From the NCBI GenBank assembly GCA_020796225.1, contig CM036756.1, positions 45,301,363 to 45,365,362 on the forward strand: a stretch of DNA of 64,000 nt, written 5' to 3'. This document shows positions 21,237 to 33,790 of the stretch, in pieces; the first letter of the stretch is position 1, and every line of letters begins with the position of its first letter. Made by a program: the position numbers and the translations under genes. This DNA comes from Arion vulgaris (Eukaryota > Mollusca > Gastropoda > Stylommatophora > Arionidae). The notes under the pieces are model-generated. The model saw nothing but the letters and a program-made list of their open reading frames with translations, did not search any database and was not told the DNA's origin.

Positions 21237-24200
21237 CCTACGTCAAACTACTACGTTCGTGTCTCTCCTAGCGTTTCTACTATAATGTACAAGTCAAACT
21301 ATTACGTTCTTGTCTCTCCTAGCGTTCCTACTATAATGTACAAGTCAAACTATTACGTTCATGTCTCTCCTAGCGTTCCTACTATAATGTACAAGTCAAA
21401 CTATTACGTTCATGTCTCTCCTAGCGTTCCTACTATAATGTACAAGTCAAACTATTACGTTCATGTCTCTCCTAGCATTCCTACTATAATGTACATGTAA
21501 ACTACTACGTTCTTGTCTCTCCTAGCGTTCCTACTATAATGTACAAGTCAAACTATTACGTTCATGTCTCTCCTAGCGTTCCTACTATAATGTACAAGTC
21601 AAACTAATACGTTCATGTCTCTCCTAGCGTTCCTACTATAATGTACAAGTCAAACTACTACGTTCTTGTCTCTCCTAGCATTCCTACTATAATGTACAAG
21701 TCAAACTACTACGTTCTTGTCTCTCCTAGCGTTCCGTCTATAATGTACAAGTCAAACTAATACGTTCTTGTCTCTCCTAGCGTTCCTACTATAATGTACA
21801 AGTCAAACTACTACGTTCTTGTCTCTCCTAGCGTTCCTACTATAATGTACAAGTCAAACTATTACGTTCTTGTCTCTCCTAGCGTTCCTACTATAATGTA
21901 CAAGTCAAACTATTACGTTCATGTCTCTCCTAGCGTTCCTACTATAATGTACAAGTCAAACTATTACGTTCATGTCTCCTAGCGTTCCTACTATAATGTA
22001 CAAGTCAAACTACTACGTTCTTGTCTCCCCTAGCGTTCCTACTATAATGTACAAGTCAAACTATTACGTTCATGTCTCCCCTAGCGTTCCTACTATAATG
22101 TACAAGTCAAACTACTACGTTCATGTCTCTCCTAGCGTTCCTACTATAATGTACAAGTCAAACTACTACGTTCATGTCTCTCCTAGCGTTCCTACTATAA
22201 TGTACAAGTCAAACTACTACGTTCTTGTCTCTCCTAGCGTTCCTACTATAATGTACAAGTCAAACTATACGTTATGTCTCTCCTAGCGTTCCTACTATAA
22301 TGTACAAGTCAAACTAATACGTTCTTGTCTCTCCTAGCGTTCCTACTATAATGTACAAGTCAAACTACTACGTTCTTGTCTCTCCTAGCGTTCCTACTAT
22401 AATGTACAAGTCAAACTACTACGTTCTGTCTCTCCTAGCGTTCTACTTATAATGTACAAGTCAAACTACTACGTTCTTGTCTCTCCTAGCGTTCCTACTA
22501 TAATGTACAAGTCAAACTACTACGTTCTTGTCTCTCCTAGCGTTCCTACTATAATGTACAAGTCAAACTATTACGTTCTATGTCTCTCCTAGCGTTCCTA
22601 CTATAATGTCAAGTCAACTACTACGTCATGTCTCTCCTAGCGTTCCTACTATAATGTACAAGTCAAACTACTACGTTCTTGTCTCTCCTAGCGTTCCTAC
22701 TATAATGTACAAGTCAAACTACTACGTTCATGTCTCTCCTAGCGTTCCTACTATAATGTACAAGTCAAACTACTACGTTCATGTCTCCCCTAGCGTTCCT
22801 ACTATAATGTACAAGTCAAACTACTACGTTCATGTCTCTCCTAGCGTTCCTACTATAATGTACAAGTCAAACTACTACGTTCATGTCTCTCCTAGCGTTC
22901 CTACTATAATGTACAAGTCAAACTATTACGTTCATGTCTCTCCTAGCGTTCCTACTATAATGTACAAGTCAAACTAATACGTTCATGTCTCTCCTAGCGT
23001 TCCTACTATAATGTACAAGTCAAACTACTACGTTCTTGTCTCTCCTAGCTTCCTACTATAATGTACAAGTCGCTCATTACGTTCATGTTCTCTCCTAGCG
23101 TTCCTACTATAATGTACAAGTCAAACTACTACGTTCATGTCTCTCCTAGCGTTCCTACTATAATGTACAAGTCAAACTACTACGTTCTTGTCTCTCTCAG
23201 CGTTCCTACTATAATGTACAAGTCAAACTATTACGTTCATGTCTCTCCTAGCGTTCCTACTATAATGTACAAGTCAAACTATTACGTTCTGTCTCTCCTA
23301 GCGTTCCTACTATAATGTACAAGTCAAACTACTACGTTCTTGTCTCTCCTAGCGTTCCTACTATAATGTACAAGTCAAACTATTACGTCTTGTCTCCCTA
23401 GCGTTCCTACTATAATGTACAAGTCAAACTACTACGTTCATGTCTCTCCTAGCGTTCCTACTATAATGTACAAGTCAAACTACTACGTTCATGTCTCTCC
23501 TAGCGTTCCAACTATAATGTACAAGTCAAACTATTACGTTCTTGTCTCTCCTAGCGTTCCTACTATAATGTACAAGTCAAACTACTACGTCCATGTCTCT
23601 CCTAGCGTTCCTACTATAATGTACAAGTCAAACTATTACGTTCATGTCTCTCCTAGCGTTCCTACTATAATGTACAAGTCAAACTACTACGTTCTTGTCT
23701 CTCCTAGAATTCCTACTATAATGTACAAGTCAAACTACTACGTTATGTCTCCCTAGCGTTCCTACTATAATGTACAAGTCAAACTACTACGTTCATGTCT
23801 CTCCTAGCGTTCCTACTATAATGTACAAGTCAAACTACTACGTTCATGTCTCTCCTAGCGTTCCTACTATAATGTACAAGTCAAACTATTACGTTCATGT
23901 CTCTCCTAGCGTTCCTACTATAATGTCAAGTCAAACTATTACGTTCTGTCTCTCCTAGCGTTCCTACTATAATGTACAAGTCAAACTATTACGTTCATGT
24001 CTCTCCTAGCATTCCTACTATAATGTACAAGTCAAACTACTACGTTCTTGTCTCTCCTAGCGTTCCTACTATAATGTACAAGTCAAACTATTACGTTCTT
24101 TGTCTCCCTAGCGTTCCTACTATAATGTACAAGTCAAACTACTACGTTCATGTCTCTCCTAGCGTTCCTACTATAATGTACAAGTCAAACTACTACGTTA

Positions 24201-25353
24201 TTGTCTCTCCTAGCGTTCCTTCTATAATGTACAAGTCAAACTACTACGTTCTTGTCTCTCCTAGCGTTCCTACTATAATGTACAAGTCAAACTACTACGT
24301 TCTTGTCTCTCCTAGCTTTCCTACTATAATGTACAAGTCAAACTACTACGTTATTGTCTCTCCTAGCGTTCCTACTATAATGTTCAAGTCAAACTACTAC
24401 GTTCTTGTCTCTCCTAGCGTTCCTACTATAATGTACAAGTCAAACTACTACGTTATTGTCTCTCCTAGCGTTCCTACTATAATGTACAAGTCAAACTACT
24501 ACGTTCTTGTCTCTCCTAGCGTTCCTACTATAATGTACAAGTCAAACTATTACGTTCTTGTCTCCCCTAGCGTTCCTACTATAATGTACAAGTCAAACTA
24601 TTACGTTCTTGTCTCTCCTAGCGTTCCTACTATAATGTACAAGTCAAACTATTACGTTCTGTCTCTCCTAGCGTTCCTACTATAATGTACAAGTCAAACT
24701 ATTACGTTCTTGTCTCCCCTAGCGTTCCTACTATAATGTACAAGTCAAACTATTACGTTCTTGTCTCTCCTAGCGTTCCTACTATAATGTACAAGTCAAA
24801 CTACTACGTTCATGTCTCTCCTAGCGTTCCTACTATAATGTACAAGTCAAACTACTACGTTCATGTCTCTCCTAGCGTTCCTACTATAATGTACAAGTCA
24901 AACTACTACGTTCTTGTCTCTCCTAGCGTTCCTACTATAATGTACAAGTCAAACTACTACGTTATTGTCTCTCCTAGCGTTCCTACTATAATGTGCAAGT
25001 CAAACTACTACGTTCTTGTCTCTCCTAGCTTTCCTACTATAATGTACAAGTCAAACTACTACGTTCTTGTCTCTCCTAGCTTTCCTACTATAATGTACAA
25101 GTCAAACTACTACGTTATTGTCTCTCCTAGCGTTCCGTCTATAATGTACAAGTCAAACTACTACGTTCTTGTCTCTCCTAGCGTTCCTACTATAATGTAC
25201 AAGTCAAACTACTACGTTCTTGTCTCTCCTAGCGTTCCTACTATAATGTACAAGTCAAACTATTACGTTCTTGTCTCTCCTAGCGTTCCTACTATAATGT
25301 ACAAGTCAAACTACTACGTTCATGTCTCTCCTAGCGTTCCTACTATAATGTGC
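21237..25353. repeat. 51-bp minisatellite, about 80 copies
   Basis: The unit contains CTACTATAATGTACAAGTCA and GTCTCTCCTAGCGTTC. Variable sites are TACTACG/TATTACG and TTCATG/TTCTTG/TTATTG, the last only at 24190-25130. The period equals 17 codons, so MYKSNYYVHVSPSVPTI-type frames arise without coding meaning. Clusters of one-base deletions occur at 22265-22620 and 23040-23760. Confidence 0.97.
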
Positions 25354-25365
25354 AGTCTCGGTGTG

Positions 25366-25805
25366 CAATTAACTTATATCTGTCTATCTTATTGGCCATC
25401 TGGGTTGTCATCAACTGTTTGCTGTCTCTATATAGAGAGACAGCTATATCCTTCTACGGGATAACTACATCCTTCTACATATATTCATCATTGTTGTAAG
25501 GAGTACAAACGTGGACAATGAGCAAACAAATGTAGGGAAGAATTGAAGCTTACGACATGCGGATACAGAAGAATATGGCCAGTGTCATGGATAGATAAGA
25601 AAACAATAAACTGTCATGATTCAGCTCTGACAGTCTCCCTATGACCAATCAGATCTAATGTAATGCTACAGTATAACACCAGATGTTGTACTTTGAAGAG
25701 TGAAGTTTTTCTGTTTGTAAAGTCATCTGCAAGTCATTTACTCATCTGTAAAAATATGTGTCCTGTTGAATAATAGGCCTACACTTTGGCTGAAATTCGG
25801 ATGTG
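25366..25805. other. No gene recognised
   Basis: Flank of the array. It includes a short GAGACAGC/GCTGTCTC inverted repeat near 25420-25445. Confidence 0.4.
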
Positions 25806-25807
25806 TC

Positions 25808-26145
25808 TGTCCACAGCCAACTACAAACTCATACAGCCAGCTAGGGGGTCTTTGTGGCTAAGTGGTTAAGCCCTTTGCCTTGTGGGTCGAAGGTCATGGG
25901 TTTAAATCCGGACCGCACCGTTCTGTTCACGAGTGCATTTTTCCCCAGAGACCCCTAGGATTGTTGACGGAGCTACGGAATTCGTGCTTTGTGCAATACT
26001 CTCGGCAGGGACGAATCATATGGGGTAAAACCCGGTGCAATGAAGTTAAACCTTCGGCTTCAAAACCCTTTAAAACAGCCAGCGGCTCAAACTAGGTCAT
26101 GGTTTCCCCGGTCAGTTATGCGGCCCAATATTCGAGTTGGCTGTG
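25808..26145. mobile_element. Foldback arms enclosing a SINE
   Basis: CCACAGCCAACT at about 25810 and AGTTGGCTGTGG at about 26133 form a 12-bp perfect inverted repeat. The SINE A copy lies between them. Confidence 0.5.
25850..26070 (+). mobile_element. SINE family A copy, best preserved head
   Basis: The tRNA-like head has an A box TGGCTAAGTGGTTAAG and a B box GGTTTAAATCC, spaced as in a tRNA. The body shares GTTCTGTTCACGAGTGCA, GAGACC and GGAGCTACGGAATTC with the copy at 51930. No acceptor stem pairs well, so it is not a tRNA gene. Confidence 0.85.
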
Positions 26146-26379
26146 GTCTGTCCTACATACCGTAGGGGTCAAGTGGGGGCTAACATACTTATGTTCTTTG
26201 CGAAATCCACACACATAACAAAGAATGGTTAGCTTAGTTAATAAGAACGATCACAAACAAATAAATAAACAAGATCTTCAACAACTAAGAATGTCCAGAG
26301 AACTGTCTAAGGAGATAACAATTAGAGAAATGAGACATTTTGTTCAAACTATAAGAGATATGATACTCTGTTGGAAACC

Positions 26380-29300
26380 ATCTTGGAAGTGAAGGTAGAA
26401 GGCATCTTGGAAGTGAAGGTAGAAGGCATCTTGGAAGTGAAGGTAGAATGCATCTTGGAAGTGAAGGTAGAAGGCATCTTGGAAGTGAAGGTAGAAGGCA
26501 TCTTGGAAGTGAAAGTAGAAGGCATCTTGGAAGTGAAGGTAGAAGGCATCTTGAAAGTGAAAGTAGAAGGCATCTTGGAAGTGAAGGTAGAAGGCATCTT
26601 GGAAGTGAAGGTAGAATGCATCTTGGAAGTGAAGGTAGAATGCATCTTGGAAGTGAAGGTAGAAGACATCTTGGAAGTGAAGGTAGAAGACATCTTGGAA
26701 GTGAAGGTGGAAGGCATCTTGGAAGTGAAGGTAGAAGACATCTTGGAAGTGAAGGTAGAATGCATCTTGGAAGTGAAGGTAGAAGGCATCTTGGAAGTGA
26801 AGGTAGAAGGCATCTTGGAAGTGAAGGTAGAAGGCATCTTGGAAGTGAAGGTAGAATGCATCTTGGAAGTGAAGGTAGAAGACATCTTGGAAGTGAAGGT
26901 AGAAGACATCTTGGAAGTGAAGGTAGAATGCATCTTGGAAGTGAAGGTAGAAGACATCTTGGAAGTGAAGGTAGAATGCATCTTGGGAAATGAAGGTAAA
27001 ATGCATCTTGGAAGTGAAGGTAGAAGGCATCTTGGAAGTGAAGGTAGAAGGCATCTTGGAAGTGAAGGTAGAATGCATCTTGGAAGTGAAAGTAGAAGGC
27101 ATCTTGGAAGTGAAGGTAGAAGACATCTTGGAAGTGAAGGTAGAAGGCATCTTGGAAGTGAAGGTAGAAGGCATCTTGGAAGTGAAGGTAGAAGGCATCT
27201 TGGAAGTGAAGGTAGAAGGCATCTTGGAAGTGAAGGTAGAAGGCATCTTGTAAGTGAAGTAGAATGCATCTTGGAAGTGAAGGTAGAATGCATCTTGGAA
27301 GTGAAGGTAGAAGGCATCTTGGAAGTGAAGGTAGAAGACATCTTGGAAGTGAAGGTAGAATGCATCTTGGAAGTGAAGTAGAATGCATCTTGGAAGTGAA
27401 GGTAGAATGCATCTTGGAAGTGAAGGTAGAAGGCATCTTGGAAGTGAAGGTAGAAGGTATCTTGGAAGTGAAAGTAGAAGACATCTTGGAAGTGAAGGTA
27501 GAAGGCATCTTGGAAGTGAAGGTAGAATTCATCTTGGAAGTGAAAGTAGAAGGCATCTTGGAAGTGAAGGTAGAAGGCATCTTGGAAGTGTTGGTAGAAG
27601 GCATCTTGGAAGTGAAGGTAGAAGGCATCTTGGAAGTGAAGGTCGAAGGCATCTTGGAAGTGAAGGTAGAAGATATCTTGGAAGTGAAGGTAGAATGCAT
27701 CTTGGAAGTGAAGGTAGAAGGCATCTTGGAAGTGAAGGTAGAAGGCATCTTGGAAGTGAAGGTAGAAGACATCTTGGAAGTGAAGGTAGAATGCATCTTG
27801 GAAGTGAAGGTAGAATGTATCTTGGAAGTGAAGGTAGAAAGCATCTTGGAAGTGAAGGTAGAAGGCATCTTGGAAGTGAAGGTAGAATGCATCTTGGAAG
27901 TGAAAGTAGAAGACATCTTGGAAGTGAAGGTAGAAGACATCTTGGAAGTGAAGGTAGAAGGCATCTTGGAAGTGAAGGTAGAAGGCATCTTGGAAGTGAA
28001 GGTAGAATGCATCTTGGAAGTGAAGGTAGAAGGCATCTTGGAAGTGAAAGTAGAAGACATCTTGGAAGTGAAGGTAGAAGACATCTTGGAAGTGAAGGTA
28101 GAAGACATCTTGGAAGTGAAGGTAGAATACATCTTAAAAGTGAAGGTAGAATGCATCTTGGAAGTGATGGTTGAAGATATCTTGGAAGTGAAGGTAGAAG
28201 GCATCTTGGAAGTGAAGGTAGAATGTATCTTGGAAGTGAAGGTAGAAGGCATCTTGGAAGTGAAGGTAGAATGCATCTTGGAAGTGAAGGTAGAATGTAT
28301 CTTGGAAGTGAAGGTAGAAGGCATCTTGGAAGTGAAGGTAGAAGACATCTTGGAAGTGAATGTAGAAGACATCTTGGAAGTGAAGGTAGAAAGCATCTTG
28401 GAAGTGAAGGTAGAAGACATCTTGGAAGTGAAGGTAGAAGGCATCTGGGAAGTGAAGGTAGAAGGCATCTTGGAAGTGAAGGTAGAATGCATCTTGGAAG
28501 TGAAGGTAGAAGGCATCTTGGAAGTGAAAGTAGAAGGCATCTTGGAAGTGAAGGTAGAAGGCATCTTGGAAGTGAAGGTAGAATGCATCTTGGAAGTGAA
28601 GGTAGAATGTATCTTGGAAGTGAAGGTAGAAGGCATCTTGGAAGTGAAGGTAGAAGACATCTTGGAAGTGAATGTAGAAGACATCTTGGAAGTGAAGGTA
28701 GAAAGCATCTTGGAAGTGAAGGTAGAAGACATCTTGGAAGTGAAGGTAGAAGGCATCTGGGAAGTGAAGGTAGAAGGCATCTTGGAAGTGAAGGTAGAAT
28801 GCATCTTGGAAGTGAAGGTAGAAGACATCTTGGAAGTGAAAGTAGAAGGCATCTTGGAAGTGAAGGTAGAAGGCATCTTGGAAGTGAAGGTAGAAGGCAT
28901 CTTGGAAGTGAAGGTAGAAGGCATCTTGGAAGTGAAGGTAGAAGGCATCTTGGAAGTGAAGGTAGAATGCATCTTGGAAGTAAAAGTAGAAGGCATCTTG
29001 GAAGTGAAGGTAGAAGGCATCTTGGAAGTGAAGGTAGAAGGCATCTTGGAAGTGAAGGTAGAATGCATCTTGGAAGTGAAGGTAGAAGGCATCTTGGAAG
29101 TGAAAGTAGAAGGCATCTTGGAAGTGAAGGTAGAAGGCATCTTGGAAGTGAAGGTAGAAGGCATCTTGGAAGTGAAGGTAGAAGGCATCTTGGAAGTGAA
29201 GGTAGAAGACATCTTGGAAGTGAAAGTAGAAGGTATCTTGGAAGTGAAGGTAGAATGCATCTTGAAGTGAAGGTAGAATGCATCTTGGAAGTGAAGGTAG

Positions 29301-30382
29301 AATGCATCTTGGAAGTGAAGGTAGAAGGTATCTTGGAAGTGAAGGTAGAAGGCATCTTGGAAGTGAAGGTAGAAGGCATCTTGGAAGTGAAGGTAGAATG
29401 CATCTTGGAAGTGAAGGTAGAAGACATCTTGGAAGTGAAGGTAGAAGACATCTTGGAAGTGAAGGTAGAAGACATCTTGGAAGTGAAAGTAGAAGGCATC
29501 TTGGAAGTGAAGGTAGAAGGCATCTTGGAAGTGAAGGTAGAAGACATCTTGGAAGTGAAAGTAGAAGGTATCTTGGAAGTGAAGGTAGAATGCATCTTGG
29601 AAGTGAAGGTAGAATGCATCTTGGAAGTGAAGGTAGAAGGCATGTTGGAAGTGAAGGTAGAAGGCATCTTGGAAGTGAAGGTAGAAGGTATCTTGGAAGT
29701 GAAGGTAGAAGGCATCTTGGAAGTGAAGGTAGAATGCATCTTGGAAGTGAAGGTAGAAGACATCTTGGAAGTGAAGGTAGAAGACATCTTGGAAGTGAAG
29801 GTAGAAGACATCTTGGAAGTGAAGGTAGAAGTCATCTTGGAAGTGAAGGTAGAAAGCATCTTGGAAGTGAAGGTAGAAGACATCTTGGAAGTGAAGGTAG
29901 AAGACATCTTGGAAGTGAAGGTAGAAGGCATCTTGGAAGTGAAGTAGAATGCATCTTGGAAGTGAAGGTAGAAGGCATCTTGGAAGTGAAGGTAGAAGGC
30001 ATCTTGGAAGTGAAGGTAGAAGGCATCTTGGAAGTGAAAGTAGAAGGCATCTTGGAAGTGAAAGTAGAAGGCATCTTGGAAGTGAAGGTAGAATGCATCT
30101 TGGAAGTGAAGGTAGAAAGCATCTTGGAAGTGAAGGTAGAAGACATCTTGGAAGTGAAGGTAGAAAGCATCTTGGAAGTGAAGGTAGAATGCATCTTGGA
30201 AGTGAAGGTAGAAAGCATCTTGGAAGTGAAGGTAGAAGACATCTTGGAAGTGAATGTAGAAGACATCTTGGAAGTGAAAGTAGAAGACATCTTGGAAGTG
30301 AAGGTAGAAGACATCTTGGAAGTGAAGGTAGAAGACATCTTGAAGTGAAGGTAGAAGACATCTTGGAAGTGAGGGAGAATGC
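26380..30382. repeat. 24-bp minisatellite, about 165 copies
   Basis: Unit CATCTTGGAAGTGAAGGTAG plus four variable bases (AAGG, AATG, AAGA or AAAG). The eight-codon period keeps all six frames almost free of stops for 4 kb and yields a 1358-residue minus-strand frame that I reject as a gene. A 312-bp block is duplicated within it. Confidence 0.98.
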
Positions 30383-30593
30383 CGGAGAGCAAGGTGAAGA
30401 GATAGATATAATTATAAGGAAACATTAAGAGAAGGTCAGGTAAACATCTAGCAGAGTGTACAGTCACAGTAAAGGATAACACTTGTTGAAGAGCCATTAC
30501 ATCCGACATTTGATGCTCAGAAGGCACATAATAGATTGATTGACGCAACATAAAATAGTTAACCGTTGATATAAAAATAATTGTCGGTATCAT

Positions 30594-30694
30594 TTCTCTA
30601 TATGATTGTCTATATGATTGTCTATATGATTGTCTATATGATTCTCTATATGATTGTCTATATGATTGTCTATATGATTGTCTATATGATTGTA
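30594..30694. repeat. 12-bp tandem repeat, about 8 copies
   Basis: Unit TATATGATTGTC. No gene is seen between here and 31005. Confidence 0.95.
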
Positions 30695-31009
30695 TCACTG
30701 GAAAACTTGAGTACGCTAAACTCCGAAATAATGAAATTTGGACAGGGTATTATTGTAGAAAATTGTAAGTCGATGCAATCTTAAACTTTTTACGTGCTTT
30801 CTTTACCGAGTTATGAATTAGTTTAGTTTGTTTTAAAATGTATACATTTAATCACTCTTTATACTAATTGAACATGCGCAATCTGTTACGACAAGCACAT
30901 AACTGTAGATACTTGAAACTTTTGTGAACGTGTTATCGGACACGTACTTCTTAAATAAGAAATAACATTTAACTTAATGGAAAAGTAACATTTCAGAGAA
31001 GGAAGAGAA

Positions 31010-31175
31010 CTGTAGGGTCTGAAGGCAAAGGATTGACTTCCAGGGGTTTCCCGTAAGAATTAGTCACTCTCCGCAGAAATAACACACGACTTACTATGAT
31101 TATTGCTCAAAACATGAACTCACGATCTTCATAACGCAAGGGAACTTGTCTATCCACTATACCATTTTTCTCCCA
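31010..31175 (-). mobile_element. SINE family A copy, degraded
   Basis: CTGAAGGCAAAGGATTGACTTC, TCACTCTCCGCAGAAAT and ACACGACTTACTATG lie in the order of the copy at 50385-50625. The head at 31125-31165 is recognisable as GCAAGGGAACTTG...CCACTATACCA. Confidence 0.6.
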
Positions 31176-31264
31176 CAGAAGAGAACACGTCAAGTCACAC
31201 AACACGTCAAAGAACTGTCATACATTAAGAAAAATAAATTAATGTTTCTAATTTTATGATAGTC

Positions 31265-31400
31265 ATTGTAATGTTTCTTTGCTGAGAGAGGCAAGAGGTA
31301 TCGGTCTCAGTTCCATGTATGAGATTGAGCGAGTTGCCCAGGATAGAGCGGTATGGAGAAGTTACTTGCAGACTCTATGTAACGTATCCCAATGTTCATC
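31265..31400 (+). mobile_element. LINE 3' fragment (AATTATTATT-tail family)
   Basis: CTGAGAGAGGCAAGA, GGTCTCAGTTCCATG and GAGCGAGTTGCCCAGGATAG match 54240-54300 and 61600-61660 closely. It breaks off after TGTAACGTATC. No other feature is seen to 31640. Confidence 0.75.
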
Positions 31401-31639
31401 TCTGTTTTCTGAACTGATCACGCTAATTTTAACGGATGTTCAACATTTGCACTCTCCAGATTTGTAATCAGGGAAGTTCATTACGTCCAACAATATCCTT
31501 GATCAGTACTATCCCCATCATTTGTCAAAAGTGTTACAAGTGTTTACTAGAAGAATGATTTACATTTCAGTTAAACGATCCTCAAATACATTTTCCTTGT
31601 CGTTCCTAGAATGGATTGTGCTAGGTCGGAAGTATATTG

Positions 31640-32165
31640 TACTATGAAACCGTTCATCTTCCTTGTCAAAAGTAGGCCTACAGCAGCTCATCTTCCCTGG
31701 CAGAGGGCAATCGTTTATGTATCTTGCCAGAACACAACTGTTCATCTTTCTTGTCATAAGTATGGCCTACAGCAACTCATCTTCCCTGGCAGAGGGCAAT
31801 CATTCATGTATCTTGCCAGAACACAACTGTTCATCTTTCTTGTCGTAAGTAGGCCTACAGCAGCTCATCTTCCCTGGCAGAGGGCACATGTATCTTGCCA
31901 GAACACAACTGCTCATCTTTCTTGTCATAAGTATGGCCTACAGCAGCTCATCGTCCCTGGCAGAGGGCAATCGTTTATGTATCTTGCCAGAACACAACTG
32001 TTCATCTTTCTTGTCATAAGTAGGCCTACAGCAGCTCATCTTCCCTGGCAGAGGGCACATGTATCTTGTCAGAACACAACCGTTCATCTTTCTTGTCATA
32101 AGTAGGCCTACATCTTCCCTGGCAGAGGGCACATGAATCTTGCCAGAACACAACTGTTCATCTTT
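31640..32165. repeat. About-89-bp tandem repeat, about 5.5 copies
   Basis: The unit contains CATCTTCCCTGGCAGAGGGC and TATCTTGCCAGAACACAACT. Some units lack about eight bases after GGGCA, so lengths vary from about 75 to 90. Confidence 0.95.
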
Positions 32166-32612
32166 CTTGATTGATTGGTAAGACCATTATCATTGTATTT
32201 CGGTGAGTAGCAATGTGTGCTTCGATCGTTTTCTTATACATAATTATCTCAGCTGCAGTGCACAAACTCCGTAGCACCGGCGATGGTCCCAGAAGTAATT
32301 TTTTTTATTGAAAATGGTGAAGATATTTTTGTAGGAATTTTATTTTAAATCTTTTTCTAATGAATTTTGCTTAGGCAGCGGCTTTCCAGCCTGCTCTTCT
32401 CGATTTTAAACTGCCAAGGGTTCTTTTTACGTGCTCAAATTTAACACAGGACCCACGTTTTATCGTCCGTCTCCGATAGGACTAGGAACTCGATCTTATC
32501 TACACTGAGATCAGGGATCTCTGAAAAAATATCCGATGGCTCCACGAGGGAGCAAACCTGGTACTTTTGGCACGAGAAACGAGCACCTAACCTCTACGAC
32601 ACAGAGACTCCT
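32165..32612 (-). mobile_element. SINE family E copy, about 450 bp
   Basis: The minus-strand tRNA-like head (32545-32612) has TCGTAGAGGTTAGGTGC and CCAGGTTTGCTCCC. The body includes ACTGAGATCAGG and CTCGATTTT, and the 3' end has a TTGATTG tail. Copies at 36885, 52860 and 63050. Confidence 0.8.
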
Positions 32613-32639
32613 TACTTGCCAGAATACATTACTATTCTA

Positions 32640-33045
32640 TCTATCTATTCTCTAATCCTATTTGCCTTTCAGCAAGACACCTGGAGCGAGCCTCTCTTTG
32701 CACCTTGTCTTTCTTTCTTTTCTCCAGTCCTGATTTGCCTTACAGATTCAGTGTAAGAAGAGATTTCTAGAACGGGCTTTAGTGTACGCTTCATATACAG
32801 TGAAGCCTCTGTTATCTCTGATGTAGACCTTTTACGTGGCCGGCCTTTTGCTTTGTATCCACTGTATCGGAGTAATATTTCTCTTTGTGGCGCACAGTCT
32901 GTTGGTAATCTGCTTATTATGACCGAACAATTTAATTTGTTGTTTCTTGATGAAGTTTAGTTCTGATGTCGAAACCCCGTTTTTCTCTGATGTCTTCATT
33001 TCTAAACCGGTCTCTTCTAAGTGCATTACTTATCTTCATCATCAC
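32640..33045 (-). mobile_element. LINE 3' fragment
   Basis: The minus strand carries KGRPRKR-like codons around 32840. The sequence is alignable by eye to 63395-63715 through CGAGCCTCTCT, GTAAGAAGAG and CACTGTATCGGA. Confidence 0.7.
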
Positions 33046-33059
33046 ATAGCTTGTCCTGA

Positions 33060-33280
33060 GCAGAACTTTGCCACCCCAACAGTCCTTCGGAATTTTTCTC
33101 TCTCATAGATCAGATTTTCCGCCTCTGCAGCCGTCATGTTCTAATCTTCAGTTACATCCTAAATCCATCTTCTCCGTGGTATTTCTCTTCTTCTCTATGC
33201 CGGTAGGCATGAGAGAAGAAGAGGAAGACCACGGAGAAGATGGATTTAGGATGTAACTGATGGTTTGAACATGACGGTGG
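33060..33280. mobile_element. LINE 3' end present as an inverted duplication
   Basis: The left copy (minus sense, 33060-33200) resembles the LINE at 44711-45015. The right arm (33207-33278) is the reverse complement of 33130-33200 with a few mismatches and a loop of about six bases, including GTTACATCCTAAATCCATCT and its complement. Confidence 0.85.
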
Positions 33281-33790
33281 TGGATGAGTGAGGGAGCAGC
33301 GGACAGAGTATCAATGGTTATGGTCTCAAAACTTACGACGGTAGAGATAATGTCCACGATCATGGACCAGTATTGGTCACTGCCAGGAAGGAAAGCAATG
33401 GTAGACTACCTTCCAAGAAAATGCACAGAAAACGCTAACAGTAATATGGAAAATGGAAAACAACATAAATGCATTATTAAACCTTTGGAATATCGTACAT
33501 TTACTATATTATTGTTTATCATCTTTGTCTCTCTCTCTTTCTCTTCCTCTTTCTCTCTCTTCTAAATCTCAGACACATACAATAACACATATATACATAC
33601 ATATATACATATATGCATACATAGATGTTTCATGTCGTTTAGATAGGCGACCATGAAGCCTGTACAACTTAATGGCTTTAGTAGTGATGACCTGCTCTGT
33701 AGAATTTCCTTCATGTCATGTCTCCAGGTAAAGATGTACATATCTTTCTTTAATTATTATCCACTGTCAGTTTTTCTATTAATTGTGCTT
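33280..33790. other. No gene recognised
   Basis: Contains a CT-rich run (33527-33560) and an ATACATATAT run (33590-33620). Confidence 0.4.

Noticed and set aside
21285..25464. Serial MYKSNYYV-type open frames
   Set aside because: 17-codon register of the 51-bp array. Each ends at the first indel.
26285..30361. A 1358-codon open frame on the minus strand, and several long frames on plus
   Set aside because: It lies in a 24-bp array whose unit has no stop in any frame. The protein is an eight-residue repeat that changes register at each indel, and all six frames are open, which is expected by periodicity.
7527..30382. CRISPR-like appearance of regular repeats
   Set aside because: Units are contiguous with no unique spacers, and the context is eukaryotic.
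26380..30382. Centromeric satellite
   Set aside because: The array is only 4 kb, uses one short unit, and is surrounded by unrelated arrays and dispersed repeats between genes.
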